Assembly (NCBI GenBank): GCA_933822405.4
Contig: CAKOGP040002042.1
Location: 1-10,632 of the forward strand
Direction: 5' to 3'
Length of the DNA: 10,632 bases
From: Cylindrotheca closterium
Taxonomy: Eukaryota; Bacillariophyta; Bacillariophyceae; Bacillariales; Bacillariaceae
The translations under genes were made by a program, and so were the position numbers. Under the pieces are notes generated by a model that was not told the origin of the DNA, made no database searches, and saw only the letters and a program-made list of their open reading frames with translations. The number at the start of each line of letters is the position of its first letter. The first letter of the stretch is position 1. Shown one piece after another: positions 1 to 9,370 of this stretch.

Positions 1-650
1 TCATTGTCAACAAGTACACGTACCCAGTACGACGGAGGAAAAACACCATGCAACAATCATCATAAGATAAAAGATGGTAGATTTACACGCTCTCAAAGGC
101 GAGATGATCCAGATTTTTGCTGGAAAAATATGCTGGCCATGAAGCATGGATGGATAATTGGCAGACATGGCATTTCAACGAATGAACAGATACAGCGAAA
201 GGGACTCGTGCAATCAACCATCTGGAAGAGCTCTTTTCAAGGTTTTGACCCCAATGCAAGACCGTATGGATAAGCGGATCAAAGAGGGTTGCTATGGGTG
301 ATCGGGAAATCTTTGCAGAAGATGGAGGGCTACGGGAAAAGGTTCCAAAAGGAAAAGTTGTTGTCTGCGACAGAGTCTACACTGACAAAAAGACGTCAGG
401 CAACAACGCAAAGCTTGCCCTCCCCAGCCTTGCTGATCCTGGACCCTTATTCGAATTCAAATCCAAGTTGTGAGCAAGTCAGGAGAGTTTGAATTGAAGA
501 TCGAATCCTTGATGCGACTTATCATCATGATCCGAAGAACCATGTGCTTGTGCTAGAGGCAGTTGCTGTGCTTGTTCAGATGCTGTGGATCATGGACATC
601 CAATTTCCCCCGCAAATACTGGTGATCATTACCCAGATTCGGATGTTTAA
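1..650 (+). pseudogene. Decayed DDE-superfamily transposase, 3' portion
   Basis: No single frame covers this region, but consecutive pieces in different frames read like the C-terminal half of a DDE transposase of the kind common in stramenopile genomes, probably PIF/Harbinger-like. Positions 288-470 read VAMGDREIF, then VVVCDRVYTDKK, NNAKLALPSLADPG and FEFKSK, where DR probably marks a catalytic aspartate region. A TGA at 471-473 and another at about 492 interrupt the frame. After a shift, about 510-578 reads DATYHHDPKNHVLVLEAVAV, the helical tail of this family. A further shift gives DHGHPI and a stop at 648-650. The part before 288 (ending NARPYG at about 270) probably belongs to the same protein in another frame. 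At least two stops and two or three frameshifts make it inactive. The 5' end lies outside the window, and no terminal repeat or target-site duplication can be identified. The superfamily name is from memory of family motifs and is only moderately certain. Confidence 0.75.
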
Positions 651-810
651 TTAAATTGGGATATATGAAATAAATTAGACTTGAACTATTTTAAAATATT
701 TGATATTGCAGGCCTCACTTGAAAAGGCAACACAGTGGCTCATTTCGATTGATTTGTTTCACGTCATGCTTGCGCGCGAGCCGAGAATTCTCTCTACTTT
801 TTTAGTTCTG
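651..810. other. AT-rich intergenic spacer after the transposase relic
   Basis: No gene is seen. The stop of the transposase relic runs into a short palindrome, TTTAATTAAA, followed by about 60 bp of very AT-rich sequence. The spacer ends near the left arm of the fold-back repeat. It may hold the 3' end of the dead element, but no inverted terminal repeat could be paired. Confidence 0.5.
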
Positions 811-998
811 TAGTAAATTTTGTCGTAAATTTTGTCGTAAATTTTTTTGTAAATTTTGTTGTAGTTGCTCAGTTGATGGTAAAGAATTTACGACAAAAAA
901 TTACGACAAAAACTACGACAAAAACTACGACAAACTACGACAAACTACGACAAAAATTACGACAAACTACGACAAAAATTACGACAAAGTTTTGTCGT
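811..998. repeat. AT-rich fold-back repeat of ACGACAAA units
   Basis: The right arm (about 885-988) holds nine copies of ACGACAAA starting at 890, 903, 915, 927, 937, 947, 959, 969 and 981, so spacing is 10-13 bp. The left arm (811-864) holds the reverse complement: TTTTGTCGT near 818 and 830, then diverged copies (TTTTTTGTAA, TTTTGTTGTAG). A unique spacer of about 20 bp (865-884) separates the arms, so the transcript or single strand could fold into a long imperfect hairpin. At the right edge, 981-998 is itself a near-perfect palindrome, ACGACAAA-G-TTTTGTCGT. This could be a fold-back or MITE-like element, or an inverted microsatellite expansion. No coding sequence is present. Confidence 0.88.
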
Positions 999-1293
999 TG
1001 ATCAATCACCAAATGTTTTCGGAGAAATAAACTATAAATATTAGTTTTGGGCCCTGAAATAGTTAGGATCCCCTTTTTAAATGATGAACATACATTGTTG
1101 AGCTAGAATTTGATAACCCCGTGCTGCAGGGGTGCAAACCGAAATGGGTTTCACACCGGTATCCCAGGTGTATTTCATTTATTATTTGTCGTTTGTTTGT
1201 CGTATTGCGTTGTACTGGTAGTGTGAAATCGACTAATATGATCAGAACAGTCGTGTCGGTGGATATGAGCAGCGGGCACAAAGCATTCTCGCC
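999..1293 (+). promoter_or_regulatory. Presumed 5' region of the CRAL-TRIO gene
   Basis: No convincing gene lies here. It is the sequence between the fold-back repeat and the ATG at 1294, so it should include the promoter and 5' UTR. No clear TATA box or initiator can be defended. Two copies of TTTGTCGT, the reverse complement of the repeat unit, lie at 1185-1192 and 1196-1203, about 100 bp before the start codon. The overlapping open frames on both strands have no recognisable features. Confidence 0.4.
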
Positions 1294-3038
1294 ATGGACT
1301 TCGGTGCTAACATCGACGAGTTCGCGGACCTATTTGGAGAAACGAATGAAAGTTATTCCCTTCCAATGTTGCCTTTATCCTCGACGGTGGGGGCTGCAGA
1401 AGCGCATTCCCATTCTGAAGAACATTTGGGCACAATGTTTCGCCCTCCAAGTCAAGCTGAAGTTGATTCCCTCGTTGCTAGAGATATGAATGCCCTTTCG
1501 AGCAAGGACAGGGAGCAGATACTCCACGACATCCATGGTATCGCAGATTTTCCTGATGAAGACCCACAAATGCTGCAGGCTAAACTTGATGAACTAGATG
1601 CTGCAATAAAGGCAATTCCTCAGAAAGCTGCTTACGATCGAGCCCTGGCTGCGTCCGAATCATATGTCAATGATAGATCGTTCCGCCTAAAGTTTCTTAG
1701 AGCCGATAGACTGGATCCACAACGAGCCGGAAGACGAATGGTGAACTTCTTTGACTACAAAAAGGAACTCTTTGGTCCGGAAAAACTTGTTAAGAGCATT
1801 GTAATGGACGATCTCAATTACGATGACATGGCTGTGATTCAAAATGGCCACATGCAGTTTCTTCCTGAACGAGACATGGCTGGAAGGATTATCTTTTGTA
1901 ATATCCAATCACTGCAACGGTGTGCAAGTGACACGAACTTGGTATGTTGTGGGACTGCGTTTGTAATGTTGTTTTTGGAACTAGTTTGCTGACAAAGTAT
2001 TGCAGCTACGTGCAGTCTACTACATGTTGATGACCCAAGCTGACGATGAAGATTCACAGAAGAAAGGTGTTGTAGGAGTCCTTTATAACTTTAGTCTCAT
2101 GGCGGAAAGATTGGACCATGCAAAAATCATACAGTCTGTCCGGCTTCGAAACTGTTTACCAATTCGATTTGTCGCTATGCATTATTGTTTCAATCATCCC
2201 AGTTTTGTCGATTTCATCAATTGTGAAAGGAGTGCTTTTGATGAGCACACCCGAGCGAGATGCAGGGCCCACCAAGGTAATTAATCCTCACAATAACTGT
2301 TTGTCTTCAATCGTATCTGTCCTCACATCTCTTTTTGTTGTTGTACCTTTAGTTTCGGCGACAGATTTTCACTCTGAGCTGGTGTCGTTTGGCATTGCTT
2401 CTAGGTCCATACCAGCGTCGCTAATTGGAGGCCTGAAATCAAAAAGCCACCAAGACTGGATATACATGAGAAGAAAGGTAGAAGGGAACCAAAAGGTGTC
2501 TTCAATAACAATACCCCCCACAGTCGTCGCGACAGGCCCGGCGAGGACCGCTGCTGTACAACCAAAAAAGAATGCTGTAAAATCCACCGATTTATCTACA
2601 TGCCGCAAAGGTCAGCCCAACGTGATCGAAAATATAGACACTTCAAGTGATTCCGAGAAGTCCCCTCCTGCGAGAAAGATTTATTCTTCTCCTTCTCCGG
2701 GAGATGTGCTTTTTGGAAGAGGAAAAGTGAAGGAGCATCCCGGCAACGTGAGGCTCCATCAACTAATCGAAAAGCGGAGAAGTAGATATGAAGTTGCAGA
2801 GAAGTGGGAAAAAACGGTAATTGCCGAAGAAATTGTGGCGATAATAAAAGAATGCTCTGGACGATTCCTCCGACCAACAGTAAACAGTGATGGGTGGGTG
2901 GAAGTTGACAAGGAGATAGCACGCGAAAAAGTGAGCCACACGTTTCGAAGTCGAAGGCCGAAGCTTCAAAAACGACGAAGGGTGACTGCTGCGCAAGCAA
3001 AGCCAAAGCTTTTCTTGAATACTAACTTCAGATACTAG
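1294..3038 (+). CDS. CRAL-TRIO (Sec14-like) protein with C-terminal DUF6824 domain
   Basis: Three exons: 1294-1941, 2006-2276 and 2353-3038, joining in frame to 534 codons plus stop. Introns are 64 and 76 bp, with donors GTATGT and GTAATT and acceptors GCAG and TTTAG. The ATG at 1294 (context CGCCATGG) opens an acidic N-terminus. The motif DREQILHDIHGIADFP (72-87) is typical of the large diatom CRAL-TRIO family. A CRAL-TRIO-N-like helix follows (FRLKFLRADRLDP, 130-142, to about 161), then the lipid-binding lobe (about 175-340) split by intron 1. A low-complexity linker leads to DUF6824: DVLFGRG (424-430), HPGN (435-438), SGRFLR (475-480) and WVEVDKEIAREKV. The tail is strongly basic (RSRRPKLQKRRR), resembling a nuclear signal. 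CRAL-TRIO domains bind small hydrophobic ligands or phosphoinositides; the role of DUF6824 is unknown. The ligand cannot be predicted. An alternative acceptor 12 nt downstream (exon from 2365) would give 530 aa and fits the family alignment slightly better. Confidence 0.88.
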
Positions 3039-3190
3039 TTAGTCCTAACAAGGCATTTACGTCGTCTTTTTATTCGTATCAAAGTTATACTGCTGATTGG
3101 CCCTGGATCATTCGGCCGGAAAGGCATTACTTAGGCGTTATTTGCAACGGTGATAAGTTCTTAAAATTATTCATTTGAAATGGATGCAGG
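3039..3190 (+). other. Short intergenic spacer between two head-to-tail genes
   Basis: Only 152 bp separate the stop of the CRAL-TRIO gene from the DENND4-type start. The spacer must hold the 3' end of one gene and the promoter of the next. No specific signal can be defended. Two ATGs in other frames (3180 and 3184) lie immediately upstream of the chosen ATG at 3191. Confidence 0.5.
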
Positions 3191-6100
3191 ATGGGTTGGT
3201 TGGAGAAAGAATCGCCAGAGAAACAAAGAGCTGGAGTAGCCGACTACTTTGCGATCGTAGGAGTTGGGGAAGACTTGATATGGAATCATGCTCAGGCAAA
3301 GTCAACAAATGACCAGAACAGTGCACGTCCAGAAGAAGATGAGGCTATGCTGATAGAGCGCTTTTACAGGGAGATTGTAGACTGCAGAATTGTGGCTGTA
3401 GAAGCGAGTAGAGAAGCATATAAGGACAACGCACTCTCCGCGATTCAAGGACAGTTTGTTCTTGGGGTACCTTCGCCTAGCCTGTCTAACGTAGCTTCGA
3501 GGGGTGGAACTGATGATGGAGAGGTAGAGTTAGGAGGATGGACAGTACTGAAGGAGACAAAGCCTATGGATGTTGATGCAGCATTGGAAACAACGAGCGT
3601 CATTTGCAATTCGCAATCTCGAAAAGGTGAAGTCTACCATGCAAATCTGGACCCAGTAAGTGGACTTGCGGAAGAACTTCAAAGCTCGTTAGAAGCCCGG
3701 CTACAACTTGAGCAAGACAGTCGAATGTCCAAGTCTACGCCATTGAAGGATTTTCGCAGAAAAGTCACATCAAGCTTCGCACAACGTTTGGTTCTTGCTG
3801 ATACCTATCAAAAGAAGAAGTTCTATCTATCGTACAGGCGGCGAGCGCCTGACGAATTCAGTGAAAAAGCAATCAGTCAAGTGCAACTTTTGTATGCTCG
3901 AGTACATAAAGTAACTTTGGATGCAACAATAGATAATAGATCAGCAACCGAAAGTGCAGTTACTACTAGCACAGTTTCACAGAAGGGGGCCGCGGCTCTG
4001 CTAAGGGTTGCAGAAGCCGGGAAAAATGTTATGCAAAGTCGAATCCTCGGAAGTCCACAGATTATGACTCGAGGTTCGATGGATATTGGCGATCTAGCAG
4101 CAGTTGCTTTGGAAACACTGCTTGAGCTTCCTGCAGGTTTTGATGCATGGTCGATTCCTGAGCCATATCAAACGATCAATCTCCCGTCTCGACACGAGTC
4201 GAGAGCAAATCAACGTGATCATCAGAGCACGGTGGACACCCATTTTGCGTCCGAAGGTAGCAGCAATGTTGAAAATGAACAAAATCGAGATTGTGCCTCG
4301 GATTGGCAAGATATAGTTCGACCAAGGATTGTAACCAAGGCGTCTGAAGTTGACGAAAGCTATATGTACATTCCAATCCTTGCTATTCGTCGACAGCGTG
4401 TAGGTGAAGAGGAAAGATTCAACGAAGATCCAGCAATTGTAGATATATGTGTCAGCTTTTGGAATAGAATGGGAGAGCCGTCTCTTCCTGTAGAAAAGAT
4501 CGACCCTTTCGACGACGAGGAGATCAAGAGCATATTGTTGCGAAGCACGGAATGGAAGGCTGCTGCTTTACCAGTGCAATCAGGAGTGTCATCACAGTAT
4601 TGGAGACCCCCTGCCTTTGGAACGAACTGTCTGCTGTTCAAACGAAATTTACCCTTAGGTTTCTGTGATGCAACCTTCAAGGCTACAGTGCTAGACCGAT
4701 TCCCGTACAGGAATTACAAGGGACTACCATTGCCAGAGGAAGAGCTGCCAATGTTTTGCTATCCAACGGGATGTCATTTGTATCGTACAAGGTTCAAGGA
4801 TGTCCCTCTCCCCCAATATTATGGATTTGTTGTCAAGAACGAGCGCGGAGACTCAATATGCGTTTCCTGCGTCTCCTTTATGGAACCTCTCACAAAGGAG
4901 AAGAAAAGGCAGCTTAGACAATTGTCAGCAAGGCGAAAGCGTGCGTCGCTACCACACTCAATTCATGTCAACGAAATGGCATCGGGATCAAGCAGTGCCG
5001 CAATGCGTCGAGATGAATTTCCTGATATGCTTACCGCTTTTGATGAAATGACTACTTTTGAAAACAAGACGATTTGCCTCGTTAGTCGATACCCATACTG
5101 GACTGCTTTTCGAAAGTTCCTGTCGCATCTACATTCAATTTCCTGTTCCTCTTCTGCCCTTCCCTTAGAACGGTATATTTCTCACCTGTTGCTTGCCGTG
5201 CCAGTTCCAAAGCCAGGAGGGCCTAGTATCCTGATCCCTTTGCCTTCATTCAGTGTCCCGATGGCACTTTCATCTCCGCCTTCCAAAGATCTGCCACTGG
5301 TTGATTTATCTTATGAAAGATTGATATCATGCCTTGATATCCCCACAATTGTTGCTATCGTCCTTGGTTTCCTTGCTTTGGAGAAAAAGGTAGGTTGGAC
5401 GTCGTGAAATTAGTATTCCAACCACAAGGTTCTCATGTTGTGGTAGATCATTGTAATGTCATCTCAACCGTCACTGGTTTTGGATGTTTGTGAGCTTCTC
5501 CGGTCACTTCTGTTTCCCTTTGATTTGTGGTGAGTACTCTTGTGTCTGCTCCATGTCGCTGAAAGGTGACGATTGTTCTGCTAACGTACTATTTGTCGAC
5601 TCGAGTGCACCATACGTTCCGAGGTTAACTGAGCCTTTCATGTCGTGTTTGGACTTTCCTGGAGCAATATTTGTCGGTATTCACGACGACAAGAAGCAAA
5701 GCGGTCTTGCAGCAGTAGTTCGTAGAAATATGCCCGAAGACAGCACTATTGTTGACTTGGACTCTGGAAGTATTGATTGTAGCGGTGATAGGTCAGTAAC
5801 TTGCACCATATATCGATCTTTATTTCAATTTGGCAAAAACTTATGTTGAAATCTACAGGGTAAAGCTACTTCAGAGTTCTTGGGAAATCATCCCCCAAGG
5901 CCCTCGTGGATCGTTGGTTTCCGAGATTGAAACTCTCTGCCGAGATGTTGGTATGGTCCCTGGAAAAACGACTACTGGCTCGGATGCGATTGTCGACGTA
6001 TCGTCCGCCACCGCATTTGTAGATGATCACAATGGCTTTGGAAGTGTCAACGGGGAGCCATTAGATGATCGTGCTATTCGGGATGCGTTTCTTAGGTTCT

Positions 6101-9100
6101 TTTGCTCCATTATGGGTGGCTATGAGCGGTATCTTGTTGTCCCAGATGCTGACTTTCTTGTCAGTGGAGAAGACTGGTTTGATTCCAAAGGGTTTGTTTC
6201 ATCTGTCTCCGAAGACAAAGCGCCTTATCTAGGTCTATTTGTTTCTACTCAATTATTTCAAGCCTACATCCAACGCCGAACCGAAGCAAGCGATGTACAT
6301 TGTCTCTTGTTCGACGAGTGTGTTGTGGAGTATCATTCCTCGATATCCCATTCTCCGTATGGAAGACTGGGAAGTGAGGTCGAAACTTTGCAATCACACG
6401 ATGACGCTTCACCACAGTTGCTTTACAGTCTTCTCGTCGATCAATCGGCTTCCGAAGCAAGACTTCCAAGACCGGAAATAATAGGTGACACAGATTCGAA
6501 GCACGGGAGCGAAAGTGACAGCTCTGCGCAACATTCCGAGAAGACTAACAACGGCGATTTTGCGCTCAATTCAACGGGCGATTTGGTGACTGTGCCTTCT
6601 GCTCGAGATATTCCCGACGCCTCTCGGTTTGTCTATTGCATCGACGGAAATACAACATTCCCTGATCGTTTAAACGCAGACTTTTATTTTCCCCGAGAAC
6701 CAGAGTCATGGTTAGTTGAAATGTCGACTGCCCCAACTCCAATGCTTACTCGAAGCGAGCAAGAGATCGAAGAGGCTGACCGACGACAGAAGTTGGCAAT
6801 ATCGTCTCACGGGCTACAAAGCCAAAGAAGATGCCTTTGGCAATTTCCCAAGCTCATGGTAGGAATTTCCTTGTGCTTCGATAATCAGTCATCTATATCT
6901 CATCTTCCACATATGCTTTTTTATACAAGGGGTCGCACTTCTTGGGTGCTTGGTTGTTGTGTATGCCAACATTCGTCGCCCAAAATCATATTTCGCATCA
7001 GACCCAGTCGAAGTATCTTCTGTATGCACTTGGGGGCCTTCGACTTCTCCGTGGAAAGCGGCGCATTGTGCCGGACGAAGCAGCGTACAGAGCTCTAATC
7101 GTTGCATGTGGCCGAACAAAGAGCGATCGTAGGATGGAACTTGTCAAGATATTTGGTCTTCTACGGTCAGATGGTATTTTTCCCAGTGCAGTTACTCTCG
7201 GACAATACACCAGAGCCCTTGCTGAGGGGTACTCGAAACGCTCCATTGGGACAACAGAAGAGAGCATGATACAGATTGATGACCCCATAACTGAAAATGT
7301 GAAATCAGAAAAAGAGGCAAAGACCCCAAAAGTTTTGGAACCGGGATTGTTTCTTAGTTCTCTTGATAGCAACCTGAATAGCCTTGAAGAAGCTGGTCGG
7401 CGTTGGCGACAGAACAAATACAAAGATCAAGATCCTGTTTCTAGTCAATTTGAGTCAGCTCTGAACGATACTTCCCAATCAGTTTTGGTCGATCAAATAA
7501 AAAGGCGGTCGAACAAGCCATGGCTGCCAGTCTCGATGTCGTCATCATTTTTGGTGGACATGAGATCACCAGAATCTGTTGCCAGCTGTGGAAGGCTGGA
7601 GAAGGAATCGATCCGACTGGTTGCGATATGGTCTCGAACGCAAGCCTGTGAAGGTATGTCCATGGTTCCTTTTGTATATCTTTTTCTTTGTCTCACTCAT
7701 TTTTCCAAAGCTTGTGGATACATACTCTTTGACGAAGAGGTAAGGACTTTCTCCAATTTGCAAATTTATCTAGGATATCCTCTCACAGTAGATAGATTCA
7801 AGCTGGATGGGATGCTATTCAAACTAATGACACCAGCGGCTCAGTGAAGTGCCCTCGCTGCAGGCATCTATATATGCCGATGCTAGGATACAAGGAGTTT
7901 TCGATTGAAGAAGCTCTAACTGCTACTGAGGCTTTGAAGACACCAGGTGATCGGGACAATAAAATGAAACCTCTCCCGCCGCAGATGGGGTCAGTATTCA
8001 GCCATACCGATGCGGCCTATGTTACCTACATCAGTCCTGCGTCAATGAGATTGTCCCTTGAAAAACAGATAAAGGAGAATGGAGAAGGAATTTTGGAGAG
8101 AGATACATTGAAGCGACTTGATCCACAGCTCTACTACAATCTCTGGTGGTACTCTGCTCGTAAGATTGATCCTGTTGAAACGATCGCAGCTTGATTTTAA
8201 CTCTCTAACGGCAATTTTGTTCTCTGTAGGCTTTTCCTTGCCGTTGCCCCTCCCAGTATCCGACTCAATGAGCAAACACTATTGTGCGTTTGCAGCCTGG
8301 TGAGTTGCGTGCTCGTTTTTTTGCACAATACTTTACGTTGTTTGTTCGTTGCTTGTCTTACAACCGTATATCCAGGGACTATAACGTAGCAGTTCGTGCC
8401 TGCCATAGTTGTGCCCGAGTGCTTTATCCTTTCTCAACAGAAAGGCAAACCCACCACGAGTTGACGATTGCAAGTGCAGAGTCCCTTGGTGATGATCCAC
8501 TTTTGAGTAAATTCAATCTTCAAGGTTACTTCTCACATGTATGGGATCACGAAGATTTGTCGGGCATTTTGGTGTGCTTGGTTGAAGCTTGTGATAAGCG
8601 TGATTTTAAGCCTGCCATTGAATGTTTGATTGGCTATAACGAAAGAAGGCGCAAGAACTTGGCACTCCATTCTACGAACAAATACGGCGAGACAAAGTAC
8701 TTCGAGGGCGGCACTGTTGTCGACCAAAGGGACATCGAATACGATTTATATCGGACAATATTGTATCTAGCGAAGTATCAGTGTACAACAGCCTTTCATG
8801 TGTTTTTTCCCGCAACACTCAAGCCGTGTAAAGGATACCACTTCTGGGTGAGTTTGAAACGGAGAAACTGAATCCTTCGTCGACCTGTCAGCTAACTTTA
8901 TCATATCAGTGTCCTGTTGCCCCGATCCCAATTTTTGACCGTCTATTTCGAGATGGATTGGAACGGATAAGATCCAGCAAACAGAACGCACATCACATTG
9001 CCAATGCAAGAGATGTCTCTGATGTTGCCTTGGCATTTCGATCTGTTTTTGGTGAGTCTCTTTCTCTTCGATTGCTATGACACATTTTACCACAATCTAA

Positions 9101-9127
9101 TTGAATTTTCTAGGTCACATAGTGTAG
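3191..9127 (+). CDS. DENND4: DENND4-type DENN-domain Rab guanine nucleotide exchange factor
   Basis: Eleven exons: 3191-5389, 5447-5529, 5606-5791, 5859-6858, 6930-7653, 7711-7739, 7796-8159, 8230-8299, 8376-8847, 8910-9051 and 9114-9127. They sum to 5283 nt (1760 aa), and all ten introns are GT-AG, 56-76 bp. The start is set by VADYFAIVGVG (16-26), the usual opening of the family. MABP-like strands follow (GGWTVLKET at 115, FYLSYRRRAP at 211-220). Next come AIVDICV (415) and the uDENN core (RFPYRNYKGLPLP, then LPMFCYPTG, from 503). cDENN begins near 626 (CLVSRYPYWTAFRKFL, then LLFPFDLCAPYVPRL) and dDENN near 895 (DAFLRFFCSIMGGYERYL). A PPR-like segment lies at about 1200-1255 (VPDEAAYRALIVACG). 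Two CxxC pairs (1396/1399 and 1426/1429) suggest a small zinc ribbon. DENN proteins load Rab GTPases with GTP; animal DENND4 acts on Rab10. The exact Rab here is not predictable. Residues 221-414 form a long low-complexity insert. Confidence 0.92.
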
Positions 9128-9370
9128 TTCTATTGATTGAAAGTGAACATTGTTATATAGTATTAAGCCCTCTTCCACCAAAGCATAGATTAGCCTTACT
9201 CATGAACTGTGAGCACTCTAATATTTTCAAACAAAATAGCATGATGCTTATGAAACCATCGAATCAAGCCGCATGCCGAGTTCCATGCCTGGATCAACGC
9301 TCTAATTGATGTCTCTCATTCAATGAATGCTAGAACATCCATCAATTTCCTACACAGATAATGTCACTGA
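9128..9370. other. Convergent intergenic region between DENND4-type gene and HSBP1
   Basis: About 243 bp of AT-rich sequence lie between the two convergent stop codons and must hold both 3' UTRs and polyadenylation signals. No gene or strong signal is visible. A 13-bp palindrome, CATTCAATGAATG, lies at 9317-9329. Confidence 0.5.

Noticed and set aside
811..998. Terminal inverted repeat of a complete MITE
   Set aside because: No target-site duplication or sharp element ends could be seen on either side, so it is reported only as a fold-back repeat.
1121..1489. 122-codon plus-strand open frame overlapping the start of the CRAL-TRIO gene
   Set aside because: It overlaps the well-supported exon 1 in another frame and has no recognisable family features.
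2596..3006. 136-codon minus-strand open frame
   Set aside because: It is antisense to the DUF6824 exon, whose motifs are clear; no features of its own.
5390..5446. Acceptor after CACAAG near 5428 for DENND4-type intron 1
   Set aside because: It leads to an in-frame TAG after a few codons. The acceptor at 5446 restores the conserved cDENN strand IIVMSSQPSLVLD.
9317..9329. CATTCAATGAATG palindrome as a terminator between the convergent genes
   Set aside because: A 6-bp stem in AT-rich DNA is expected by chance, and eukaryotic termination does not depend on such hairpins.
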